A stretch of 64,000 bases of DNA from Pleodorina starrii (Eukaryota > Chlorophyta > Chlorophyceae > Chlamydomonadales > Volvocaceae), in NCBI GenBank assembly GCA_030267565.1, contig BRXU01000010.1, positions 1,670,501 through 1,734,500 of the forward strand, written 5' to 3'. A program made the translations under genes and the position numbers. Of this stretch, positions 1 to 10,451 are shown piece after piece (within the stretch, counting starts at the first letter, position 1; each line of letters begins with the position of its first letter). The notes beneath the pieces are model-generated. The model saw only the letters and a list, made by a program, of their open reading frames with translations, was not told where the DNA came from and made no database searches.

Positions 1-1348
1 CAGTTGTAGGAGCTAACGCGAAGATTCACCGCAGCGTTGTTGAAAAGGATGACCGGAGGCTGATTCCGCTGACAGATGCCTTTGGTTTCGCGGAGGGTGG
101 AAAGCTTGACATCACCATCCGTGACATTGCACTCTACCGCCTACACGACAACGAGGAGGACATTGACACCGAGAAGTTTGGCTTCTTCCTGTCACCCGTC
201 GAGGCGGATGCAGCCTTGGAGCAGGACCTGGCCAATGACGCTGCGTGCATCCTAGATGAGGTCAACAACCTCTTCACCTTCAAGGACTCGTCAGTGCAGA
301 ACGTTATCAACGGGAATCTCACTGAGTTTTCATTCCACTTCGTCGTCCAAAACGGCGGACTCTTCTACCTCTATTTTGCCAACTGCGAGCAGGACACACC
401 GGTGTCCTTCACCAGCGCCATCGAGATGTACAACGTGGACAGCAGCGGCCGCAAGGACTACCTGTCGGTCGGGGATACGTCGCTAGACGCCGTGTACTGG
501 GTAAGTGTGCCGCTTGTAAACTTCACGTACCGCACGGGGGCCCTCTTGCGCTTGCACTGTACCCTAACGACAATTCCCCCCCCCCGCCGCTGTTTCCCAT
601 GTAGGCGATGTTCGCGATGTTCACGCTAGCGACGGCCGCTTGGGCTGCGTGGGTGTTTCGCAACAAGCAGTACGCCCATAAGGTCCACTACTTCATGTTT
701 GCGCTGGGCTGCTTCAAGGCCATGACCCTCTTTTCCCAGGCACTCATGGTGTTTTACGTTGAGCGTACCGGCTCGGCTGACGGTTGGAACATCGCCTACT
801 ACGTCTTCACCTTCTTCCGCGGCGTGCTGTTCTTCACCGTCGTGGTCCTGATCGGCACGGGCTGGTCCTATATGAAGCCCTTCCTGGGGGAGAAGGAGGC
901 GCGCATCATTATGATTGTCATCCCTCTCCAGGTGTTCGCCAACATCGCCATCATTATCACCGAGGAGCAGAGCCCCTCGGTCAAGGACTGGTTCACCTGG
1001 CGTGATGTGTTCCACCTGGTTGACATCATCTGCTGCTGCGCAATCCTGTTCCCTATTGTGTGGTCCATCAAGCACCTGCGGGAGGCCTCGCAGACGGACG
1101 GCAAGGCGGCGCGCAACCTGGAGCGCCTGACCCTGTTCCGCCAGTTTTACGTCATGGTGGTGGTCTACATTTACGTCACGCGCATCGTGGTTTACCTACT
1201 GAAGAGCACGATGCAGTACGAGTTCTCCTGGGTTAGCACGGCGGTGGAGGAGCTGGTGACGTTAGCGTTCTACGTGTGGACCGCCACCAAGTTCCGGCCC
1301 ACGAATGAAAACCCGTATCTGAAGCTGCAGGACGATGGCGATGTGTAA
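1..1348 (+). CDS. GPR107/GPR108-like seven-transmembrane (GOST family) protein, 3' part
   Basis: This is the 3' part of a gene whose 5' end lies left of the window. Exons read as about 10-500 and 605-1348, joined in phase 0 by an intron with donor GTAAGT and acceptor TGTAG; the stop is TAA. The first exon encodes the end of a lumenal domain (FGFFLSPVEADAALEQDL, then a beta-rich FHFVVQNGGLFYLYFANCEQ segment). The second exon holds a run of hydrophobic helices (MFAMFTLATAAWAAWVF, YFMFALGCFKAMTLFSQALM, YYVFTFFRGVLFFTVVVLIG, IIMIVIPLQVFANIAIII, VFHLVDIICCCAILFPIV, FYVMVVVYIYVTRIVVYL, VEELVTLAFYVWTATKF) and a short polar tail. A lumenal beta domain followed by seven helices is typical of the lung-7TM/GOST family (GPR107/108, plant CAND6/7), which works in Golgi-endosome trafficking. 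The family call is firm; the exact role in an alga is inferred. It is convergent with the methyltransferase gene. Confidence 0.85.
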
Positions 1349-1640
1349 GCGGCAAGGGAGCGTTCAGTAGACGCCATCATCGATATGGCTTGCGTGTTAG
1401 TGACTTGTAGGATACTGGAAGGTGGGAGTGTGCACGTGCATGTAGTCAGAACTGAGTGAGGGTGCGGGTTGTGGCCTGGGAACGTTTTTTATCAACACCA
1501 TGTCCGCTCGGCCGAAGGGTAGGGGCGCGAACTGTCTGGTAGCGGGTTGCTGAAATGAACGAGTGGGCAGGGCGATGTACTGCAGTGTTCCGACATTGGC
1601 AGGCATGTGGAGCCAAGAGTCTCCATGCCTTAGTAAAGGG

Positions 1641-2685
1641 TTACAGTTGCCGTCCCCGCCACAAGGCACCCAATACCGTTCCTGCACCAAATGCCAGGAC
1701 CGCCATCCAGGCCGGCACGGCTTGCCGGTCAGTTGCGGCAGTGTCGCGTCGATGGCGGCAGCGCTCCTCTTTGTTACCAGTTGGTGATGAGCCGGGCTCG
1801 ATGTTCCGCAGCATGAACCTGGCTGTTGGATTTCGGGTGGTGCCGAGGACTTCCTCGGGGAAGACAGTGCTGCTGCCGACGAGTTTCTTTAACCGATATG
1901 ACTTGACGACGAAGAGGTTGACGGACGGGAAGGCCCGCTCGTATTTCTCGAGTAATGTGGCGAGAGGTCCTGCCGGTTAAGTGGAAAGTGATGTTAGTGC
2001 ACGAAATGGGCTGTCGTAGAGGCAGGCGTGTACGGCGGCGGCGCCCCCCCCAAGACTCACCGACAGGCTGCGAGCCACTGTGTGTCACATCATGGGAGGC
2101 AGCGCCGTTTTCGCACGGGGTGTCAGGTGAGGCGGCGGTTGATAAGTAAAGAGACAGCGCATGCTCGTACGCATGGTCCGACCCATGGGGCTTTTTCACT
2201 GGATTCACCTGATGTCGAGAAAGATCTTGGTGAACTGCTTTTTCAGACGTTGCAGAGCTGAGATGTCCCCAGCATCAATCTCGTGAAACTCTATCTGTGG
2301 ATACCGACCCTGAGCCACCCTCGCGTTGAACGAGCTTTTATCAATGCCGATGACCTTCAGAATCCGCAATGTACATCGATTAGGTTGGGTACATTATATC
2401 CATAGCTTGATTTTGAGGGTCGAGATATTGGGCACACCTCGCCAGCGTGCCGGGCGATGACGCTCGTTGTGCATCCCTGTGCAGCTCCCGCTTCGAGCAC
2501 AATGTCATCAGATTTGACGTAGTATTGAACACACTCGCGGTAATCCTGAACTGCAAGGAACAGCAAGTGGCCGCATTGATACAAGTTCCGCCAAGGAGGC
2601 GTCGTGTCAAAGGGAACAACCTACCATTTTCAACTACAATCACTGGCACTCCGCCTAAGTCATGCCGCTGTCCTCGACCCGGCAT
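1641..2685 (-). CDS. Small class I SAM-dependent methyltransferase with C-terminal hydrophobic tail
   Basis: Five exons in phase: 2685-2625, 2550-2438, 2354-2209, 2077-2061 and 1969-1641, giving 221 residues. The start is ATG at 2685 (MPGRGQRHDL). The Rossmann-fold motif I is clear (DDIVLEAGAAQGCTT), followed by VIGIDKSS (motif II region with the ribose-binding acidic residue), the motif IV-like strand FTKIFLDISG, and LFVVKSYRLKKLV. Residues about 199-215 (VPAWMAVLAFGAGTVLGAL) form one hydrophobic segment near the C-terminus, so the protein may be tail-anchored. The fourth exon is only 17 nt and supplies the SGSQPV part of motif IV; without it the frame breaks. I do not recognise the substrate; the motif order resembles small plant and archaeal methyltransferases of unknown target. 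The methyltransferase fold is well supported, the membrane anchor is inferred. Confidence 0.72.
2061..2077 (-). other. 17-nt internal microexon of the methyltransferase gene
   Basis: The preceding exon ends GACATCAG before a GTGAAT donor, and the next long exon starts after GGCAG at 1969. Between them, a CACACAG acceptor and a GTGAGT donor bracket 17 nt. Including them gives DISGSQPVGPLATLLEKY with continuous phase and restores the LDISG motif. Direct joining of the flanking exons shifts the frame. Confidence 0.65.
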
Positions 2686-3660
2686 TTCGTATCATGGGTC
2701 GACCTAGCCAATCCTCATAGCGATTTAAGCAAAATCTGTTCGCAACTGTCGGGACAGCGAAATTACAGCATAATGTTGGCCAATCACGTCTAAACCGCTG
2801 CAGCAGGGGTTGTTCAATTCATATAATTTATCGTTGGCAGTTGTTCGTTGGCAGACTGTTGAAGCGGGCGGCGGATTTGCCAGGTAGTACCATTCGCTGC
2901 TGCAGCAACAGCAGCATATGGGCGAAGGGCTTGTACGCCACTGCGTGACCCGAGCTGCAGTTTGAGCGTGTCCAAGGCTCCTAGCGTCTGTGAAGTCCAC
3001 CTATGCATGCCTGGAGGACAACGACACTGGAAACTCCGCGAAGTTTTACATATACAGCGGTCCATGCGCTACCGGACGCCCTGCGCGCCATCCTCTAATC
3101 CAGCACGCTGCGAGACCCGTCTTGTCGACTCGTACCCCACCAGGTACCATCCTGTGCGCCTCTGCAACATGGGGTCTGCTGCGGGCAACTGTACCAGACC
3201 CTCGTTCACCAAAGCGCGCCATGCCCTAGGAACCCCATCCCCAGTAGCACACCGCGGCCAGTGCTACTTTCCCATCCCATGGTTGTTAAGCCTGAAAAAC
3301 GACCTTTACAGGGCAAAGGGCAAGGAAACACACACCTTCGCGTGAATGTTTCCTTCCTAAACTAGCCACAAGCGGCGGGGACTCGACCCCAACTGCGCGC
3401 CGTACCGCCGCGCAGGTCAACGGGCCGAAAGCTGCAACGGTACGGGTGCCTTGCCCCACTCGTCAAAGCCGCCGCACGACGTCGTCTCCGTTGCAATGAC
3501 CTGGGTAAGCAACTCGGCTCGCGTCTCCGTGCCGCGGCCGGAGAGCCGTGCGCCCTCCGTCACGAGAACGCAAACTGCGAGCGAGGGTCTGCGGCGGCGC
3601 AAACTCCACTACGCACACGCATTCACACCAGCGCCACGCAAAGCGTCCGGCTGGGCCTGC
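2686..3660. other. Intergenic: methyltransferase 5' flank and MPP-beta 3' UTR
   Basis: I see no supported gene here. The right side should hold the 3' UTR of the MPP-beta gene, with a minus-strand TGTAA at 3306-3310. The left side is the likely promoter and 5' UTR of the methyltransferase. Open frames across this stretch have no recognisable domains. Confidence 0.5.
3306..3310 (-). terminator. Candidate TGTAA polyadenylation signal for MPP-beta
   Basis: TGTAA on the minus strand, about 350 nt after the MPP-beta stop. TGTAA is the usual poly(A) signal in Chlamydomonas and Volvox. Confidence 0.45.
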
Positions 3661-6600
3661 TTAGTAGCGCAGCCAGTACGACCGGCGGCGGAACCAGTTG
3701 TAGTCCGGCATGAACTGCACGTCCCCGACAGACGCCACCGCCATGTCCTGGTCGTAAATGAAGCGGTCCGCAACGGCGCGAATGGTGTTGGCGTCCACCG
3801 CGTCGATGCGCGCGAACATCTCCGCCTTGGGAATGCGGCGGCCGTACACGAGCAGCTCGCGGCCAATGGACTCGGCCACGTCTGCGATCAAGTTGAATGG
3901 GACGCGCATTCGCCGTTAAGCCAACCCAGAAAGACCACAATGCAATGCAAGGCACAGGGTATCGGCGGCCCATGCACCAGGAACACGTATATGCGGCTGC
4001 CACCTGCAGAACCGTGGCATACCCAACACGGACCAAGTGCAACACCCAGGCACTAACGAGGCGTTGCGGCAGCGAGCTGGCGGTAGCGTAGAAGCGCACG
4101 CCGCCGCTAGGCGCCATTGCGATGATGGCAGGTGACAGAGTAGGTCTGCAACCACGTCCCTAGCAGACGACCCATAACCCGTAACGGACCCCCCCTTCCC
4201 CCCGACTCACGGTTGGTCGAGTCCTGGAAGAACATGAGGCTGGCTTTGAGCTGGTTCTTGGCGCGCACCACGTCCGCCTCCCGCACGTCGAAGCACATCT
4301 TGGTGAGGTGCGACATGATGGCGTACGCGAAGTCCTCGCACCGGTCGCGGTCCGTCACACCGTACACGCCGAACAGCCCCGTGTCGTGGTAGTTGGTGTT
4401 GAAGGCCATGAAGGCGTCCGCCAGCCCCTCCGACGCAACCGTCTGGACAAGCATGCTGCTGCTGTGCTTGCCGACCGTCGAGTTCTTGTCCCAGGCGCCT
4501 GCAGGCAGGCAGGCAGGCGCGAAGAGCAGGCGGGGAAACAGCGGTTAACGCCTTGTAGCCAGAACACAGGGAAGGAAGTTGCGACGTGCAGAGGCCTGGA
4601 GCTGTCTTATACGCGCTGAGGCATCACAACACCGCAAAGTCAACATGCGGGAAACGAAGCTGCAAGGGGCAAAGTTGGCACAGTGTGTTGTATTACTCGT
4701 GCTCTCCCTGGCACCCTGACCCGTTTGCCTGACCTTACACAGTGCATGGACGCCCTCCCCCCCGCAGGCACTCACCCAGGATGGTCTGCATGACCATCAG
4801 CGGGATGGAGTCCGGGTCCGTCCACGACGCCCCCTTGAAGGCGACCGCCATGCAGCAGTCGGTGGCGTCCGGCCAGCGGTCGTGCACATACGAGCCGGTG
4901 AAGCGGTACGGCTCCTGCAAAGCGGCAAGCAGCACGCCGGTGTGATGCACGAAACTGCTCTGGGCGGACCGACGAGGCAACCCCCCTGCGCTACTCCGTC
5001 TCATGTCTGGGTGCATATAATAGCACTCGGCTGCGGTCTGGCTTCCCCGGATGAAAGCCTTATACGACGCCGCTGTGAAGTGTCCTGTTTAGGCGCCGCC
5101 AGTGGCCCCCGCACCTCCATGCCAGTAGCCAAGCATACCCCCCCATTTCCGTGCCAGGCAAGACCCGCTGTGCCGAAGCGATCTCAACATTCCCTTCCTG
5201 AATTACGCCCTTCAGCACGAGGCGAGCCGCGCGGCTCTTTCGCTTCTGGACTTGTGGTGGCCCTCATCACGCTCACGCACACCAGAACGTGCAACGAGGC
5301 CGCCAAAGAGGCTTTCGCACTCGCACAAACCAGTCGCAACCGGCCCCAGTCGCCCCCCCCGGGCCCCTCGCCACGCGCACCTTGGCCAGCAGCGAGCGGA
5401 CCGACGTGGTGGGGTCCTCGTCGGGAATGGCGCCAAAGGCGTCCGAGGCCAGCTTCACCAGCTCATCGTGGTCCACAGCGCCAGCGGCCGCCAGGACCTG
5501 CGCAGCGGACGTAACATAGCCCCGGGCAGCCCTCAAAAGAGGTTGTGCGGCGGCCTGTAACAGCCACTGCGTTCATGCAGTTGGGACCAACTGAGGTGCT
5601 GTTCCTGATTGGGAGTGCTCGTCTGTGGTCTGCCCGCCCCCCCGTGTAACACATGCGCGCCCACCCGGCGAATGACGGCCCGCTCGAGTCATTCACCCAT
5701 TCAGGAAAAAGCATTCGCATTGACAGAGGCCCTCCTAAGGGATAGTTGAAGCAGTCCGAATCTGAATCCAAGGCTGTCGGTGGTGTACAGCTCGGCAATC
5801 GCGCCAGCCGAGAAATACCGCTTCGAAGCCGCCCTCTCCAGGTCCCGTGCGGTCGTTCGTTTGCGTAGGACGGCATGATGCCCAAGCGAACCAAGATGAT
5901 TGAGAAGAGATACTGCACCAACCCGCCTGCACCACTGGAGTTGCTTTGGAACCCCTGCTTGCCGCTGCATGGAGGCCCGCAGTGCGGCGGTCCATTCTCG
6001 GTTGCGTCCGCCGCAGTGTCATACCCCTTGCATGCAAACCGCTTCCACCTGCTGGAGAGTGACTCTGTACCCTGGGTTGGGAAACACAGTCAGAACACCC
6101 GATCCCGCCTAAGCCGGCACTCCCACCACGTGTTATGTTGCGCTACGCAACACGGCCACGCGGCCAATCCCAGGCGACCCCTTGCGTGCGGCCCGCAGGC
6201 AAGGCCTTTCCCATCCGCCGGCCCAAGCACGCACCATGCGCGGCCCGCGGTAGTGCGTCTTCATGTACTCCACCAGCTGGTCGCGGTTGATGGACTTGAT
6301 GTTCTCCACGGGGCCCAGAATTGTGCGGCCCAGGGGGCTGTACTGGAAGGCCGTGGCGTGCAGGTGGTCGAACACCAGCTCCGAGGACTGCTTGTTGACC
6401 TGCGTTACCCAAGGGGGAGGGGCGCCCGCCGGCGGGATGGGCTCTTCACATGTGCTCACCCGTGTCGGAGAAGCGCGCCGGCGTCATAGCAATACCATCG
6501 GCCGCCAGTATTGCGGCAGACGCACCTCCTCCATTTCCCGCAGGATGACGTCGCGCTCCCGGTCAATGGCGCGTGCGTCCAGGTTGGAGTTGAGGATGAT

Positions 6601-7288
6601 GTCCGACAGGATGTCGACCGCCTTCCCCACGTCCTTCTGCATGACCTTTGCGTAATAGCAAGTCTGCTCGCGCCCAGTGTACGCATTCAGCTGACCGCCC
6701 ATGTTCTCCACCTCCACCTCGAGGTCCTTGACAGTCCGCTTCTGCGGACCCGAGGGCGCACGAAAGCGTCAGCATGCTTTTCGCGGGCGCTTTTCAACGG
6801 AACGTCCAGTTTACTGCAACCTGCCTTGGTGCCCTTGAAGAGGATGTGCTCCAGGAAATGGGCCACGCCGTTGTTGGCGTCAGTTTCGAAGCGGCTACCG
6901 GAGTTGATCCACATGCCCAGAGTGGTCGTCTCCGCAAACGGGATAGCCTCGGTAGCCACACGCAGCCCGTTCGGCAGAGTGGTTATCTGTACCATCACGC
7001 ACGATGAACACGGCGTTGACGCGTAAGTGCTCTGGCATCCCCTTAGAAAGATCTTCGAAAAGCAAAATGTTACGTCCCAAGCTGTGCAGCTGCAAATGCA
7101 CCCACCCGGGTCTCCGGAAGCGTGCTAAGCAGGGGCGTGTGGTCGATAGGGCTGGGCCGAGGGTTGCTGAAGCGCAGGAATGGATTGCTCTCGGAGGCAA
7201 CGACATCCTTGGCAGCAGTGCCGAAGGCGCGCAGCGCCAGAGCGCCGGCATCCTGCTGCAGGCGGAGAATCTGCTTCAGGGACCGCAT
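3661..7288 (-). CDS. MPPB: Mitochondrial processing peptidase beta subunit
   Basis: Eight exons: 7288-7106, 6986-6825, 6741-6526, 6399-6235, 5497-5381, 4914-4776, 4498-4211 and 3881-3661; 496 residues, normal for the family. The N-terminus ([20 protein letters not shown]) looks like a mitochondrial presequence. The M16 zinc motif HxxEH is intact in [15 protein letters not shown], followed by [16 protein letters not shown] and ILREMEEV, the distal glutamate region. Later landmarks are [52 protein letters not shown] and [11 protein letters not shown]. This is the catalytic subunit that removes presequences in the matrix; in plants and green algae MPP is also the core of cytochrome bc1, which is likely but not shown here. 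Intron 2 (6824-6742) appears to use a GC donor. Phases are consistent throughout. Confidence 0.95.
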
Positions 7289-7806
7289 TTTCGACCCACC
7301 TAACTGTGAGTAAAAGGAAGGCCCCTTCAAGGGCGTTTCGCGCTCAGGCCAATGTTGAGAGTCAAGCGTGAACAGAGAGCGCAAGCGAGTTTGCGCCGTA
7401 CCCGTACGGGAAATTACACACAGAGTTTCTCGGCTGCAACATTTAACATTTGTAGATAGTTACTTGGCAGAAATATGCTTTCTCAGAGCGCTCACGTTGT
7501 GATCATGGTCCTGCCCTGGCCTTGCTCGGACTCGGGGCACATCCACGTACAGCGACTTGGGAGCCCGCGCGCACGCATAATGATCCCTCGGGAAAGACCG
7601 GGCGGCTACGATAGGTTCCACATACTTGAAAGCCATGAAAAAACCTGTCCTGCACTGTCCCCACCCCACCCCCATCCACCCAAACCCTACGCAGCTCAGC
7701 CTCTCGGTGCAAATCGCACAGCAGTGTCGGCATCACGGCGGGCCCCCACTCACAGCCTCGACCTATTTGCAGGCACGCACGCACAGCTTCGTTATGCGCC
7801 AGCGCC
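7289..7806. other. Intergenic: MPP-beta promoter and 3' UTR of the CCDC174-like gene
   Basis: No gene is seen. The left end is the 5' flank of MPP-beta. A minus-strand TGTAA at 7414-7418 lies about 390 nt after the stop of the CCDC174-like gene and probably marks its 3' end. Confidence 0.5.
7414..7418 (-). terminator. Candidate TGTAA polyadenylation signal
   Basis: Minus-strand TGTAA about 390 nt downstream of the stop codon at 7807-7809, at a normal distance for a volvocine 3' UTR. Confidence 0.4.
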
Positions 7807-10328
7807 TCATACATCCTTGCTGGCCGAAGCTCCTCCCTTTCCCCCAGCCCCCAGCTTCTTGGCAAGCTGGTCCCGGAGAAACTTTTGCTTGAGTTCCTCG
7901 CGCCGTGACCGCGTGGCCTCGTCCTTCCGCGCTTTGAGCGCCTCAGCACGCTGCCGCTCTTCCCGGGTCTGCTCCCCTAGCGAAAGCAGCTCCTGCGGCG
8001 TCGTGACGGGGTCGGCAGGCGGGGTCGGCAAGCGGGCAGGCAAGGTTGGTAGGCAGGCAGACAGGCATTGCGGAACACACCGCAAACACCACCGGCGGTT
8101 GACGAGGGCATCAAGAAGTGTGATCGTGGCAACAAGCCCGATGGGCAAGTCCACACGACGTCCAGGCGCGATGGGCTCGCTGTGGCGGTTATGCGCCGGC
8201 TGCAACTGCTACAATCCGATCCAGACGCAACCGAGGCCACTGCCCCCATCCATGCACACCTCCCCCAGGCCGAAACACATACACGTCTGTGCGCGAATTT
8301 AAGTTTTGCGCGCTTACAGCCGAACTTTGAGCGGGCCGCACGCTGGCTCGACGAATTCGCGCGTGCATGTGAAGCGGTTGTTGTGATGCAGACTGCCGCA
8401 TGCAGCTGCGTACCTTGTACATGTACATGCACCAGACGTCCAACCACACGCGTCCCTGTTTCACCCCGCGGCCCCCCCCTCCCGTACTCCTTCCTGCCCC
8501 CCCCCCAACGTCGTCTTCGTTCCCCCGTTGCGGTTCGCGTATTACCCCCCCCCCCTCTTCCACACGCATACACACACGTACACACGCTAGGGGCCCCACG
8601 TTGGGAGCACCCGGGGCGTCCCCTTCCCCGCCTCAGCCACCGACCCCCACTGGCGTAAGCCGAAACCACCCACCCACCCACCCACCCACCCACCCACCCA
8701 CCCACCCACCCACCCACCCACCCGGACATTCGCGGCCACATGCTCGGAACCTCGGGGCCATATCTTCCCATGCTGTGAGTCTAGGAGGCTGATGTAATGA
8801 ATGTGCACATCGCATCACCCCGGCCCGCTCCCCTACCGGGACTTCCTTAGGTTGCGTGGCCAGGCGCCGAGTGCGTGAGGGACGTTCCAGCCAGCCGCCC
8901 CGGCGCCGCGCCGCGCCGCACCCGCCCGCCCTCCGCCTCACCTCTTTCTGTCTTCGCCTCCTCGCATCCGCCTCCTCGTCCGCCAGCGCCCGCTCCTGCT
9001 CCTGCTCCCAGTTGCGCCGCTCGCGCTCCCGCTGCATGTCAGCGGACAGCATGCCGCCTGCACAGCACGGCGCAGCACAGCGTGACTGGTGGGGGTGTGC
9101 TCGAGGTGCATCGGCTTCGAAGCGGGGCACGGAAGGCGACGCGGCCCCGACGACGCGCGCAATTATAAATTTATAATGCCTTCACCGCATTTCACCGCTC
9201 TGCTGCGAAGCAACGCCAAAAGCCGAGGCCATGGGACTCTGACGACTTGCATCAGACTGCTGTACTACCGCCGTACTGTTGCGAATGCCGCTTGCCTTAT
9301 GGGCCTGCAGCCCAACTCCCTCCGCCGCTCTGGCCTATCCACCGGGATAGATAATTCCCCCGCGGCCATACACGGGTATCCACACGTACGCATGGCACCC
9401 AAGCGCTTCGCGCCAGACGCCCCCAAAACAGCCCCCGCCGACCGGGCCGCTCCCCCAGTCCCCCACCTGTCCCCGACACGGCCTGCAGCATGGTGTCCAG
9501 AGGCTCGTCGGGCGGGGGCCGCCCCGACGGACCCTCCTCGCCCTTGCGCAGAAAGTCCACCTCGTACTGCTCGTCATCGTCATCCACCTCCCCCCGAGCT
9601 GCGGCGGCCGAATCCACAGCCGGGGAGGGGGTTCGCCACGGAGTGGGGGAAGGAGGGGTGCAGAGAGAGGGGTTAGGAAGGGCCCCACAGGGACATGGGA
9701 GCAAGGCTGCTTGCGGGGTATGACGAGTGAAATGAACCCACCTCCACCATGCCCCTTTCTCTCGCTTTCGCGCGCGCGCATGCCCGCGCGCCCAGGCGAA
9801 AAACCCAACCCCCGGGGGAACGCATCGATTTCCCTTCACGGAGGTGAGCGTTCCGCGCGGCAAAGGGGAGCTTACCGAGCTTTTCATACAGCTGTGCCTT
9901 GCGCTCCAAGGCGGCGTAGCACTCCCCGATGCGGTCTGCCGTGCTCTACAGTGCAGTACAGAGTGGGGAAGGGAGCTTCGGCTCGTTGGCTACTGGTTTG
10001 CAGCGTCGCGGCCAGCGTCCTCGCCCACCTTGACCTCGAGCCGGTCTCTCCTGTCGCGCTCTTCCACGCCGGCGTTGCGGCCTTTCATGAGCGCGGCAAC
10101 GTTAAGCCCTGACGTTCGCCGGTCCGGCACTTCGACGCCATTAGCCCTCAGTTTTGCAGTTTCTTGAGCCCTAAATAACTGTGCCTGGAGCTCAAGGATG
10201 CTGCTGCCGCTGACGCCTTCAATGTCCTGCTTTTTGCGAGGGAGAGCCCCGCTGCTGGCGAGCCAGCCTAAATTCCCAACACGTTCATCGTCTCTAGGAC
10301 GCTTCCCAGACGACGATGCGTCGGTCAT
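7807..10328 (-). CDS. CCDC174-like coiled-coil protein
   Basis: Five exons in phase: 10328-10029, 9945-9876, 9598-9467, 9057-8942 and 7992-7807; 267 residues, start ATG at 10328. Segments line up in order with human CCDC174, a nuclear protein linked to RNA processing: SSILELQAQLFRAQE near residue 45, ALERKAQLYEKL then DDDDEQYEVDFLRKG in the middle, LSADMQRERERRNWEQEQE, and a basic C-terminal helix (LGEQTREERQRAEALKARKD and RREELKQKFLRDQLAKKL). The protein is much shorter than the human one (about 467 residues), and I could not find counterparts of the central conserved segments between these blocks. They may be lost, or lie in exons I missed in the 949-nt last intron. The family call is by remembered similarity; function is inferred. 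Confidence 0.7.
8666..8723. repeat. (CCCA)n microsatellite, about 14 units
   Basis: Uninterrupted CCCA units inside the last intron of the CCDC174-like gene. On the transcribed strand this reads GGGT, with G-quadruplex potential. Long VGGW-type reading frames through it are artefacts of the repeat. Confidence 0.95.
9162..9177. repeat. 16-bp A/T-only perfect palindrome
   Basis: ATTATAAATTTATAAT equals its own reverse complement and sits in very GC-rich DNA inside intron 3 of the CCDC174-like gene. It contains TATAAA on both strands. Confidence 0.8.
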
Positions 10329-10445
10329 GTCGATGCCTCAGCCTCGACCGAACGCCGATGGTCAAGCAACTTCCAGAACGGTTTGCCGCTGCAGCGACGG
10401 TTTCTGGCTCCGACTCAGCAACCTCGAAGTAATGCACAGTAACAG

Positions 10446-10451
10446 TTTATA
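10446..10451 (-). promoter_or_regulatory. Candidate TATA box for the CCDC174-like gene
   Basis: TATAAA on the minus strand, 118 nt upstream of the ATG at 10328, in GC-rich DNA where such a motif is rare. Confidence 0.4.

Noticed and set aside
3357..3430. tRNA-like stretch on the minus strand (GGGGTCGAGTCCCC resembles a T-arm)
   Set aside because: The T-loop is one base short of the TTCGANT consensus and I could not form acceptor, D and anticodon arms at the right spacing.
8587..8808. Frames with VGGW repeats
   Set aside because: They are translations of the (CCCA)n microsatellite inside an intron.
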